From: a virus
Reading direction: 5' to 3' (one strand)
Virus record (IMG/VR): IMGVR_UViG_3300042507_008101
Location: 1 to 28,029 of that record
Length of the DNA stretch: 28,029 nt
Numbering within the stretch: the stretch's first letter is position 1; each line of letters begins with the position of its first letter. Made by a program: the position numbers and the translations under genes. The notes under the pieces were generated by a model that saw nothing but the letters and a program-made list of their open reading frames with translations, was not told the DNA's origin and made no database searches. Below are positions 6,188 through 13,039 of the stretch, piece after piece.

Positions 6188-6887
6188 GAATCATTTCATT
6201 CAATACCCTGTAATCAGAAAAGGGTGTTAAAAAGACGCTTTCATCAATTTTGTTTTTGAAAGCGTCTTTTATTTTTATCTTTATTTTTATGTGTTTTTCA
6301 AAAAAAGTATACTCAATCTCGGAGTTGTTCAGAACGATAGCTTGGGAAATCTTGTTTTTTTGATCACTTAATTCATATTTCTTTACTTGATTGCTTTTTT
6401 TGTCTATAAAATAAGAAAACAACAATTCTTTTTTATTTATTTTAACAATGTAGAATTCAGTGTTTTCGCCATCATATTTGCCGAACTCTTTATTTTTTAA
6501 AGTTTCCAAGAGCCAGATAATGTTGAAGCTTTTTTCAAAAACATCCACCATATGCTCTTTTTTGGAATAAAATAGTTTTTCTGGAGCCTCATCCCTAGAC
6601 CAATACCAAAAGTAAGTTTGGTTGGCTCCAGCCTCAACTTGTTTTTTTAAATTTTTATAAAGATTAAACTTAAAATTATCTTTATTTGTGTATAAAAATC
6701 CTTCCAATTCCAGGGTTAGAAACCCTTTTTTTATCTCACAGTCTAAAACAATTGTTTCTTGCTCAGTGATTTGAATAGATTTTCTATCGAAGTCTATGTA
6801 TTCTTTGTTTTTAATATTAAATTTTATAAATATTGTAATTACAGCAAGCGTCAGAATGACCGTTATTTTTTTTAAAAAATTAAACAC
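6165..6887 (-). CDS. membrane-anchored or secreted hypothetical protein, 240 aa
   Basis: It starts with GTG at 6887. Residues 1-22 form a typical signal-anchor: a basic FLKK patch followed by the hydrophobic ITVILTLAVITIFIKF. No lipobox or obvious signal peptidase site follows, so the rest is probably outside the inner membrane and tethered. The remainder alternates short beta-like strands with charged turns, including a YFWYWSRDEAPEKLFYS segment and a C-terminal IKIKIKIKD strand. This could be a beta-rich periplasmic-facing domain such as an exclusion or envelope protein, but no family was recognised. There is no Shine-Dalgarno; a TATAAATG box lies 13 bases upstream. It is monocistronic and divergent from the 6936 gene. 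Confidence 0.6.
   Translation of the reverse strand: MFNFLKKITVILTLAVITIFIKFNIKNKEYIDFDRKSIQITEQETIVLDCEIKKGFLTLELEGFLYTNKDNFKFNLYKNLKKQVEAGANQTYFWYWSRDEAPEKLFYSKKEHMVDVFEKSFNIIWLLETLKNKEFGKYDGENTEFYIVKINKKELLFSYFIDKKSNQVKKYELSDQKNKISQAIVLNNSEIEYTFFEKHIKIKIKIKDAFKNKIDESVFLTPFSDYRVLNEMIPTYQEPF
6230..6270 (+). terminator. hairpin terminator lying inside the convergent gene
   Basis: A perfect 14-bp stem: AAAAGACGCTTTCA (6230-6243) with 6257-6270, whose right arm ends in TTTT, followed by ATTTTTATCTTTATTTTTAT. It would terminate rightward transcription of the 5969 gene 43 bases after its stop, while being translated as part of the minus-strand gene at 6165-6887. Confidence 0.65.
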
Positions 6888-6900
6888 TAATTGATATATA

Positions 6901-6908
6901 CATTTATA
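6901..6908 (-). promoter_or_regulatory. candidate late promoter box TATAAATG (minus strand)
   Basis: One base off the T4 late consensus TATAAATA and 13 bases upstream of the GTG at 6887, which has no Shine-Dalgarno. It lies in the 48-base divergent gap shared with the 6936 gene. Confidence 0.4.
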
Positions 6909-6935
6909 ACTTTAACTTTTAATTAGAGGTCTAAA

Positions 6936-7979
6936 ATGCTCAGCTACAAACAATGGAAACAATTAAACGAATCAGTTTTTGGTTCATTCCCCTTAGGTTT
7001 ATCACAAACTCAGTCACTAGGAATGTCTTCAAATGTAGAGGGCGTAGAATTAGAAGAAGGTAGGAAGAAGAAAAAAGTCGAAGAAAAGAAAAAAGAAGAT
7101 GAAGTTAAAGTTGTTGAAGATGAGACCGGAGATGGAGAAGTAGTCAAGTCAGCATCAAAAAAAGACGAGCCCGGCACCGGTAGCTGCGGCTGCTCAAAAT
7201 GTGGAAAAAACTGCAAAAACATGCTTTCAGACGAAGATGATGCGGATGATGAAGATGAAGATGAAGATGAAGATGAAGATGAAGATGAGGATGAAGATGA
7301 GGATGAGGATGAAGATGAAGATGAAGATGAAGATGAAGATGAGGATGAGGATGAAGATGCGGATGATGAGGATGAAGATGAAGATGAAGATGAAGATGAG
7401 GATGAGGATGAGGATGAGGATGAGGATGAAGAAGCTCCAAAAATGATGAAAAATAAGATGAAAAAAGAGGAAAGAGAATGGCTCGGTAGTCTTTTAAATC
7501 AAATTGGAGATCCCACTCAAAAGTTCGACAGCGGATTCTCGGATGGTAATTTCTCAGCTGACGAAGCCGGTCCTGGAGAGGTTGGATATGCACCATCAGG
7601 TAGAATCGCAGATAATTTCACACAAGTTACAGAAGCTTCTGAAGGATTGACTGCAAAACAAAAAAAACTTCCCAAAGCTTTACAAGATGCAATTCTTAAA
7701 AAGAAAGGCGTAAAGTCTGATAAGGATAGCGACGAAAAATCTGAAGATTCAGAGAAAGTAAGCGACAAGTCCGACAAAAAAGATTCAGATGAATCAAGCG
7801 ATAAAGAGTCTGATGAGGGTTCAAAAGGCAGCGTCGAAAAGCACTTAAAAGCTTGTCTTAAGAAAAATCCCAAAGCTTCTTTCAAAGAAGCCAAAGATTA
7901 TGTAAAGAAGCAAAAAGGCATGGAAAAAAGCAAAGTGACTTTAAAAGATTATCTTGTTTGTAAGAAAAAAGCAAAATGA
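6936..7979 (+). CDS. very acidic internal-head/core-like protein with capsid-targeting N-terminus
   Basis: 347 aa, starting MLSYKQWKQLNES. This matches the T4 capsid-targeting pattern and contains an L-N-E|S site (residues 10-13) that fits the gp21 protease consensus (L/I)-x-E. Domains in order: targeting peptide; Lys/Glu-rich linker; Cys cluster SCGCSKCGKNC (about 83-93); an Asp/Glu run of about 65 residues; a less biased segment ending in GPGEVGYAPSGRI; a Lys/Asp/Ser linker; and a basic C-terminus (KKNPKASFKEAKDYVKKQKG). T4 prohead core peptides such as gp67 are also very acidic, so a scaffold or DNA-neutralising internal protein is plausible by analogy. GAGGT precedes the ATG. It overlaps the next gene by four bases. 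Confidence 0.65.
   Translation: MLSYKQWKQLNESVFGSFPLGLSQTQSLGMSSNVEGVELEEGRKKKKVEEKKKEDEVKVVEDETGDGEVVKSASKKDEPGTGSCGCSKCGKNCKNMLSDEDDADDEDEDEDEDEDEDEDEDEDEDEDEDEDEDEDEDEDEDADDEDEDEDEDEDEDEDEDEDEDEEAPKMMKNKMKKEEREWLGSLLNQIGDPTQKFDSGFSDGNFSADEAGPGEVGYAPSGRIADNFTQVTEASEGLTAKQKKLPKALQDAILKKKGVKSDKDSDEKSEDSEKVSDKSDKKDSDESSDKESDEGSKGSVEKHLKACLKKNPKASFKEAKDYVKKQKGMEKSKVTLKDYLVCKKKAK
7230..7434 (+). repeat. (GATGAA/GATGAG)n hexanucleotide tract coding Asp-Glu
   Basis: About 200 bases composed almost entirely of GAT plus GAA/GAG, with two GCG interruptions near 7242 and 7358. Such a tract is prone to replication slippage in multiples of 3 or 6 bases, which keeps the frame and changes the length of the acidic run. 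It can also cause assembly collapse. Confidence 0.95.
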
Positions 7980-8167
7980 AAAGCTTTCTTAATTGGCTTG
8001 AGGATGCCGTAGCAACAACAACTGCCTTAGTCTCTGGAAGTCCAGGAGCGACCACATCAGGTGATGTCGCTCCTTACCTAAGACCAATTTCTATGGTAAC
8101 AAGACAGTTTCCTGGAGAGCACAAAAGTCACAGAAGGCGCACAAGACGTAAAAAGCATAAAAGGTAG
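7976..8167 (+). CDS. 63-aa protein: capsid-targeting-like N-terminus, very basic C-terminus
   Basis: MKSFLNWLEDA at the N-terminus resembles the T4 internal-protein targeting signal (M-K-x-F/Y-x-x-W/F), although the following residues give L-E-D rather than L-x-E. A Thr/Gly/Ala-rich middle (TTTALVSGSPGATTSGDVAP) is followed by an Arg/Lys/His tail (HKSHRRRTRRKKHKR) suited to binding packaged DNA. It overlaps the acidic 6936 gene by ATGA, so an acidic and a basic targeted protein are made together, which is suggestive of core assembly. Function is inferred from composition only. Confidence 0.6.
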   Translation: MKSFLNWLEDAVATTTALVSGSPGATTSGDVAPYLRPISMVTRQFPGEHKSHRRRTRRKKHKR

Positions 8168-8176
8168 TATATCTAT

Positions 8177-8734
8177 ATGCAGTTTAAAGATTGGTTAAAT
8201 ATAAACGAAGGCTCAAATCCAGGGTCTAAAACTGGTATTTACCCACCCGGATATGGAGGAATAGCACTTTATCCTCCTCAATGGTATTTAACTAGAAGCG
8301 CCGATGCTATTTTCTACCTATCAATAGATGATAGAATATATAACTTTAAGAATCACAAAATGATTAATACTTCTCTTAATACAGGAGAAGGTGGGATGTG
8401 GAATATAAAGCATATTCCTGGCGGCGGGCATCAGACAAAGCCTACTAAAGACGGATTGGGCACCAATAATGGTGAGGGTGGAATGTGGAGCATAAAGCAT
8501 ATAAAGGGCAAACCGACCTGCACTAAAAACAAAGAGTTTATACCAGATGCTGGTGAAGGTGGAATGTGGAGTATAAAGCACATAAAAGGCGATTCTACGG
8601 CTCCAAAGACTACTACTGGTGAAGGAGAGCCTTGGAATATATCTAATTTAAAAGGCAAGCCAAGCTACACAAAAAATAAAGACACTGTTCCGGATGCGGG
8701 CGAAGGTGGAACCTGGAGCATAAAGAATATTTGA
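8177..8734 (+). CDS. internal-head-like protein with five GEGGMWSIKHIKG repeats
   Basis: 185 aa. It begins MQFKDWLNINEGS: a targeting-like N-terminus with an I-N-E|G site (residues 9-12). Residues 21-46 (YPPGYGGIALYPPQWYL...SADA) resemble the body of the 5106 protein. From residue 70 there are five copies of a 13-residue element, GEGGMWSIKHIKG or variants (starts near 70, 99, 126, 148, 175), separated by variable linkers. Two linkers share TKNK and PDAG, showing a longer ancestral unit. The Trp/Gly-rich repeats could bind a repeated partner such as a shell or core protein. Only a distant AAGG precedes the ATG; instead an A/T box abuts it. It ends exactly next to the convergent 8735 gene. Confidence 0.65.
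   Translation: MQFKDWLNINEGSNPGSKTGIYPPGYGGIALYPPQWYLTRSADAIFYLSIDDRIYNFKNHKMINTSLNTGEGGMWNIKHIPGGGHQTKPTKDGLGTNNGEGGMWSIKHIKGKPTCTKNKEFIPDAGEGGMWSIKHIKGDSTAPKTTTGEGEPWNISNLKGKPSYTKNKDTVPDAGEGGTWSIKNI
8384..8731 (+). repeat. coding tandem repeats of the 8177 protein
   Basis: Five diverged units at the DNA level, each starting with a GGTGARGGTGG-like core and coding for GEGGMW(S/N)IKHIKG. Units 2 and 3 are nearly identical, and units 3 and 5 share the preceding PDAG linker, which points to duplication of a unit of about 80 bases. Confidence 0.85.
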
Positions 8735-8968
8735 CTATCCTTCCATCTCTTTTTTGAGTATATCTCTGCATTTTTGCATTGTTTCTTCAAGCTCTTTTGG
8801 CTTACAACCTAAAAGTCTGCAAGCCCCGCTTTTATTTAATCTTCCCTTTTTAGTATAAACTTTATTTTCATTTAAAAGTAAAATATCTATTATTTTTCCG
8901 TAACCATTATCTATTAATTTTTGAATTAACTCTTGTCTCTCAATAAGTTCCAGAAAACTTAATTTCAT
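8735..8968 (-). CDS. 77-aa helical, HTH-like hypothetical protein
   Basis: An almost all-helical small protein. Residues 43-70 (GRLNKSGACRLLGCKPKELEETMQKC) have the spacing of a helix-turn-helix: SGACRLLG as first helix, CKPKELEETM as recognition helix. The N-terminal half (LELIERQELIQKLIDNGY) is amphipathic and could dimerise. A DNA-binding regulator is a reasonable guess, but no family was recognised. AAAGGA precedes the ATG at good spacing. It is tail-to-tail with the 8177 gene with no gap, and its upstream flank is the IS-like remnant. Confidence 0.6.
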   Translation of the reverse strand: MKLSFLELIERQELIQKLIDNGYGKIIDILLLNENKVYTKKGRLNKSGACRLLGCKPKELEETMQKCRDILKKEMEG

Positions 8969-9048
8969 ATTTTTTTCCTTTTTGTTGTGCCTATAATAAC
9001 AATATTTTTATATTAAATCAACGACAAATTTAATTTTTATATCCTCAC

Positions 9049-9089
9049 GCCAGAAAACCCAGTCACTTTTAGGGGCTGGGATGAATGGC
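9049..9089. repeat. IS200/IS605-type imperfect palindrome (left or inner)
   Basis: Outer arms GCCA (9049-9052) and TGGC (9086-9089) enclose CCCAGTCAC (9058-9066) pairing with GGGGCTGGG (9072-9080) around a TTTTA loop, with one mismatch. The shape and sequence resemble subterminal hairpins of IS200/IS605/IS1341 elements and the second hairpin at 9303-9324. It may be a left end or the right end of another, deleted element. Confidence 0.5.
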
Positions 9090-9094
9090 AGTAA

Positions 9095-9316
9095 AATTAC
9101 ACACACTATATAGGGTGTCACATTACGGAAGATACAAGTCAAATATGCAGTAGTTGTGGCATTAAGGTCAAGAAAGAACTGGGTGAAAGAATCCACGATT
9201 GTTCTTCTTGTGGCTTACAATTAAGCCGTGATCTTAATGCTGCCAAAAACATATTAAGAGTTGGAATGAACTCTTTGGGCAACCGCAAGGTTGCCTTAGA
9301 AGCCCACTCGCTTTAG
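9095..9316 (+). pseudogene. tnpB: TnpB (IS605 OrfB) C-terminal remnant
   Basis: An open stretch after an in-frame TAA (9092-9094), with no usable start, encodes the end of a TnpB RNA-guided nuclease. TSQICSSCG starts at 9134, the second zinc-ribbon pair is DCSSCG, and the RuvC-III motif SRDLNAAKNIL keeps the catalytic Asp. It ends GNRKVALEAHSL and a TAG in the loop of the right-end hairpin. Complete TnpB proteins are roughly 370-400 aa; the whole N-terminal and RuvC I/II portion is missing, so no nuclease can be made. No TnpA gene is present. The surviving 3' end is the segment from which TnpB guide RNA (omega/reRNA) scaffolds come in intact elements. Confidence 0.88.
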
Positions 9317-9333
9317 CGGGCGGGAGCATTCAC
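9303..9333 (+). mobile_element. right end of the IS200/IS605-like element
   Basis: Stem CCCACTCGC (9303-9311) and GCGGGCGGG (9316-9324) with a TTTA loop, one A-C mismatch and one G-T pair, followed by AGCATTCAC (9325-9333). Hairpin plus TTCAC is typical of IS605-family right ends; the exact boundary is inferred. The TCA at 9330-9332 is the stop codon of the minus-strand tube gene that begins there. Confidence 0.7.
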
Positions 9334-9860
9334 GATTCTAAATATGCTCTATCATATCGAAGAGTCAAATCTACAGTAACAACATCGCTGGTACTCATAT
9401 CAAGATCGCCAAAATCGATAGAATTTGGCCACACATTCTCTAAAATCCACTTTTCTATGATGCTCCCACTGCCATCGTACAACTCTAGAAAGCATTTCCC
9501 CATTTTGAAGCCAGATGCACTAGGCTTCCAAGTAGATCCAGTTGATTTAACCTCATAGGACTTTTTGATCCAATCCATTACTGGGTTAGATTTCTTTTTA
9601 ATATCATATAAACTTAAATTTATCGGTTTCCAATCTGGTTTGCTTGGAAAGTAAATTGTTTCATTTAAATGTTGAGCGTCCATTTCTTTGAATGTTAATC
9701 CTGGTCTACCTCCTTTAAATGGAGGCAAACACGGACTACCTTCCCAAGCAGAGACATTTTCTATTTTGAAAAGCCATCTATTTTTACGCTTAAAACAAAC
9801 GTCTGGATCATTGAGTGCACCATCTCCATAATCCCATCCCATATTCATATTTTTTGCCAT
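9330..9860 (-). CDS. second tail tube protein (gp19-like paralogue)
   Basis: 176 aa, taking ATG 9860 (MAKNMNMGWDYGDG); an upstream in-frame ATG at 9995 would run through the terminator and the neighbouring gene. It is a clear paralogue of the 9940-10560 tube protein: CFKRKNRWLFKIEN against IFKRKYRWTFSLET, LELYDGSGSIIEKWILENVWP against LNLYDGCGSVLETWVLRHVWP (near residues 123-143), and VTVDLTLRYD against ATVEVTLRYS. Tube proteins of this fold stack as hexameric rings inside the sheath. A diverged copy could form a special ring (initiator, terminator or tube variant). Its last residue and TGA stop are made by the IS-like right end, so the native C-terminus was probably altered. AAATAATATT, not a Shine-Dalgarno, precedes the start. 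Confidence 0.8.
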   Translation of the reverse strand: MAKNMNMGWDYGDGALNDPDVCFKRKNRWLFKIENVSAWEGSPCLPPFKGGRPGLTFKEMDAQHLNETIYFPSKPDWKPINLSLYDIKKKSNPVMDWIKKSYEVKSTGSTWKPSASGFKMGKCFLELYDGSGSIIEKWILENVWPNSIDFGDLDMSTSDVVTVDLTLRYDRAYLES

Positions 9861-9881
9861 AATATTATTTAGTACAAATAT

Positions 9882-9918
9882 AAAAAAAAAGAAGCAAGAT
9901 TGCGAACAATCTTGCTTC
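9882..9918 (-). terminator. rho-independent terminator between the two tube genes
   Basis: Perfect 12-bp stem GAAGCAAGATTG (9891-9902) / CAATCTTGCTTC (9907-9918), CGAA loop. Read leftwards it is followed by nine T residues (A run 9882-9890 on +). It ends the tail transcript 22 bases after the main tube stop and isolates the second tube gene. Confidence 0.92.
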
Positions 9919-9939
9919 TTTAAATTAAAGCACTTTTGA

Positions 9940-10560
9940 TTACTTAGAGCTGCAACCCACGCAAGAGCAAGGAGCAAATGCTGCTTGGCAGCCATTCTTC
10001 TTTTTGTTGTACTCCACCTCAGAATATCTTAATGTTACTTCCACGGTAGCTTCGTCGCTACTGGCGTAATCAAGTTCTCCAAAACTAATAGATGTTGGCC
10101 AAACATGACGTAATACCCATGTTTCCAATACGCTTCCACATCCATCGTATAGGTTGAGGGTGCCAGTTCCGGCGTAGCCACCACCACCCGAATTCATGCC
10201 GCTACCCTTAACTGAAGATTGGTGCAGCCCTTTGCTGTCATGAAAAGCGTAGACTGTGCTCAGCCATCTATAAAGATTGCTTATGTCGTTTTCCCCGCCG
10301 CTACCATCTTGTACCAAAACGTCATAAAAGGTAACCGAAGTTGTTTGCCAAGCGGCTTTTCCTGGTATCCACATTTTACCATGCAAATAGTTTATTTCTG
10401 TTTCATCTATATCTATTTGTGGTCTATTTGCAACTTTAACAATGGTTTCTGGAATTTTGCCACAGCCCGTCTCCAGAGAAAATGTCCATCTATATTTTCT
10501 TTTAAATATGGTGTTGGCGTTCGACAACACTCCCAATCCCATGTTTATACCTGTACCCAT
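9940..10560 (-). CDS. 19: tail tube protein (gp19-like)
   Basis: A 206-aa protein with the T4 gp19/T4-like tube layout: an N-terminal IFKRKYRWTFSLE strand, a MWIPGKAAWQTTSVTFYDV central element, and a C-terminal WPTSISFGELDYASSDEATVEVTLRY region that is the hallmark of contractile-tail tube proteins. It directly follows the sheath gene, as in T4 (18-19). The C-terminus has an unusual Cys-rich tail (GCQAAFAPCSCVGCSSK, five Cys) not present in the second copy. AAGGAG gives strong translation; the leader before it carries a tandem TGATTTTTAA. A strong terminator follows. Confidence 0.88.
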   Translation of the reverse strand: MGTGINMGLGVLSNANTIFKRKYRWTFSLETGCGKIPETIVKVANRPQIDIDETEINYLHGKMWIPGKAAWQTTSVTFYDVLVQDGSGGENDISNLYRWLSTVYAFHDSKGLHQSSVKGSGMNSGGGGYAGTGTLNLYDGCGSVLETWVLRHVWPTSISFGELDYASSDEATVEVTLRYSEVEYNKKKNGCQAAFAPCSCVGCSSK

Positions 10561-10592
10561 ATCAAATTCTCCTTATTAAAAATCATTAAAAA

Positions 10593-13019
10593 TCATGCTG
10601 TCTCGGCAAAACTTCCGGTCCTGTGTATGCTGAACTCAAGGAATATAAATTCTGCTGCACGTACAGGTTGTATTCCTATTCTTGCTCTAAATTCATTTCT
10701 ATCTATAACATCAGCTGTATTAAGCTCGGTGTCAGCTTTAATTATATAAGCCGTTATGCCTCTTCCGACCTGAATAGTATCCAATATTCCTGATGCTATG
10801 ATTTCAAATCTTTGTCTGAAGATATCATCGTTTGGTTCAAATAACAGTGATCTACTTGCTGTTCTTAATTGCTTCTCAATTGTAAGCATAAGTCTTCTTA
10901 CGTTGACTCTATCGAGAGCAGTTGGTTTTCTCTGAAGTGTCTTTTGTCCAAATATAACGAATCCACCGATATCAACAAACTGAATAATTGGATTCACGCA
11001 ATTTCTGTTGCCATACATAAGATCTCTCTCCTCCAATGTTGGACGATCATAAACATCCAATATGTTGGAAACAGTTCCTCTGTTCAGACCGGCAGGAGCA
11101 AACCACGGAGCACTCAAGCTGTCGGATCGAGCGAATGTTGACATAACAGCACCGCTTGGTGGAACCCAAACGTCAATTAGATTAAAGGTATCTCTAATCT
11201 TGACCCAGGGCCAGTATAGCGCAGCAAAATCGCTGTCAAATCTATCGTTGTTTAGAGGATGAGCCCCATTTTGCCACTGAACTATTTCTTTAACAGTTAG
11301 TCCAAATGGAGGATCTATTATAGCCATGCAGTCCATTCTGACATTTTGGCAAAGATCAATTAGAGCCATAACAACATTTGTGCTGCTATGACCTGGAACT
11401 GCAATTAGATCAATATCAATTTGTTCTGGCTCGCTAAGAGCGTAAATTCCAGTGTAGCCTAAAGCACTACCAATGATAAGATCGTCTTGCTTTTCTGGAT
11501 CTGAAGGTATACCGTCAGAACCACCTGTTAGTGAATAAGCTCCGCTTAGTGGAGAATATGTAGTGGAATTTAGTGGGGGTGAACTTATATCAGAAGCATC
11601 AACTACTCTGACGTAATCAGATACCTGAGCTAAATATGATTCAACATAGTAGCTGCTAGCAGGATCTTTGGTTAAATTACCCCAAGATTCAACTTGAACT
11701 CCATTACTATAAACTTCCATTGAGAAATTATTCTCATAAGAATTATTTGTTATCTTTACTTGTGTTCTGTTTCCTTCAATTCCTGGAGAGTCGGCGTATA
11801 CCGTGAAAGTTATCTGACTCATTCCTGTGTTGTCAGATCCCACAATAATTCCACCAACATCCGAATCAGAGTTAGAGATAGATCCGTCAACAGCAACAGC
11901 ACTTGATTGAACTGGACTAACACCTGTTGCTGTTGCTGTGCTCATTCCGAAAACGTCTAAGGCTACGCCAACGGCTTTAACTCTTAGTCTTGCGTCTCGC
12001 CCATAATGTTTGGTGTTAAAAGCAAGATAATCATTTGTATCGTTAGTAAACTCATATGCTTCCCAACCACCTGGGAGAGTTCCCTCTTCTGAACCACCTT
12101 CAGAAGATATTCTTTGTTCGTTTATTGCGGTCACAAGCTCGGTAAGAGTTACGCCAGACTCTCCGTCAAAAGCAGAAAGATCGATAACTTGAACCACATT
12201 GTCAATTAAAGCACTATCTGTTCCGTCCAAAACAAGTTGAATGTTTAAGCCGGTCATTCCACTAAAATTAAAAATACCATTTACGGCAGCATCTGTTGTT
12301 CCGCTATATCCATAATTTGAAGCAACAACTTCTGCTTGGGTCATGCCCACGCCGAGCCCAGTAACGCCAGTAGCTCCGTATATTGAATCTTTAACAGAAA
12401 CAAGCTCTAGGCTTGAGTTGGGACCATAAGCCCAAACTGTTTTGACGCCAATGTAGGTGTCTGTATTTACTGTGTGAGAGAAAAATATTATTCCATCATT
12501 CACAGTATCTATTTGATCGTTTAAAGCTGATGCTAATTCATTGGCGCTATATTCTCCAGCAGAAACAACAAGTGTCTTTGATGAAAGAACTGTGTTTAGT
12601 CTCCATCTGAAAAATGAATCTACTGTGAAATTATAGGGTCCCTCTTGTTTTGAAATTATTTCGACTGTAGATCCAGCGCTTGGAACATCAACATAAGCAG
12701 ACTCGGCTCTTTCATTGCTAACAGCTTCTTCGTCTGCGACTCTTACTATATAAAGTTCATTTGCTGAATTTAGGTATTGCTCAGCAGCATATATTAAAAA
12801 GGGATCGCTAACATCTGGATGGGGATAACCAAAAACTGTGTTGAGCTGTCTTCTGGTGGAAACTAGAGTGGGGGTATTAATTGGACCCTTGCTAGCAAAA
12901 CCTACCAGAGCACCTCTGTGGAAAGATTGGTTGGGAGCTATAAAGCTCAAATCCTTCTCAGCTATTCTAACGCTTGGACTTATTGTATTGGAAGGTGGAA
13001 ATCCCCTTAAAATTGCCAT
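10593..13019 (-). CDS. 18: contractile tail sheath protein (gp18-like)
   Basis: 808 aa, longer than T4 gp18 (659 aa). The C-terminal third is diagnostic: WPWVKIRDTFN, PPSGAVMSTFARSD, FAPAGLNRG, then LMYGNRNCVNPIIQF, GQKTLQRKPTALDRVNVRR and a RFEIIASGILDTIQVGRGI element before a final WxxR-like beta segment (RAAEFIFLEFSIHRTG). These form the inter-subunit handshake domain of contractile sheaths. The N-terminal GALVGFASKGPINTPTLVS resembles the sheath start domain. The middle, about residues 100-500, is Ser/Thr/Gly-rich and poorly conserved and accounts for the extra length, probably as surface-exposed domains. AGGGAG precedes the ATG. Order gp15, small protein, sheath, tube matches a late tail operon. 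Confidence 0.95.
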   Translation of the reverse strand: MAILRGFPPSNTISPSVRIAEKDLSFIAPNQSFHRGALVGFASKGPINTPTLVSTRRQLNTVFGYPHPDVSDPFLIYAAEQYLNSANELYIVRVADEEAVSNERAESAYVDVPSAGSTVEIISKQEGPYNFTVDSFFRWRLNTVLSSKTLVVSAGEYSANELASALNDQIDTVNDGIIFFSHTVNTDTYIGVKTVWAYGPNSSLELVSVKDSIYGATGVTGLGVGMTQAEVVASNYGYSGTTDAAVNGIFNFSGMTGLNIQLVLDGTDSALIDNVVQVIDLSAFDGESGVTLTELVTAINEQRISSEGGSEEGTLPGGWEAYEFTNDTNDYLAFNTKHYGRDARLRVKAVGVALDVFGMSTATATGVSPVQSSAVAVDGSISNSDSDVGGIIVGSDNTGMSQITFTVYADSPGIEGNRTQVKITNNSYENNFSMEVYSNGVQVESWGNLTKDPASSYYVESYLAQVSDYVRVVDASDISSPPLNSTTYSPLSGAYSLTGGSDGIPSDPEKQDDLIIGSALGYTGIYALSEPEQIDIDLIAVPGHSSTNVVMALIDLCQNVRMDCMAIIDPPFGLTVKEIVQWQNGAHPLNNDRFDSDFAALYWPWVKIRDTFNLIDVWVPPSGAVMSTFARSDSLSAPWFAPAGLNRGTVSNILDVYDRPTLEERDLMYGNRNCVNPIIQFVDIGGFVIFGQKTLQRKPTALDRVNVRRLMLTIEKQLRTASRSLLFEPNDDIFRQRFEIIASGILDTIQVGRGITAYIIKADTELNTADVIDRNEFRARIGIQPVRAAEFIFLEFSIHRTGSFAETA

Positions 13020-13039
13020 TTTTTATTCTCCCTTTGTAT

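Noticed and set aside
7144-7596. Minus-strand reading frame rich in His-Pro-Leu, and a plus-frame Met-Lys repeat frame (7201-7446)
   Set aside because: Both are shadows of the GAT/GAA hexanucleotide tract of the acidic protein.
9008-9196. Minus-strand 62-aa frame
   Set aside because: It is antisense to the TnpB remnant and IS palindrome, with no ribosome binding site and no recognisable protein character.
9861-9995. Longer start of the second tube gene
   Set aside because: The extension crosses the terminator and the end of the first tube gene; paralogue alignment begins after ATG 9860.
10219-10749. 176-aa plus-strand frame opposite the tube and sheath genes
   Set aside because: It is antisense to two clearly identified structural genes and lacks a ribosome site.
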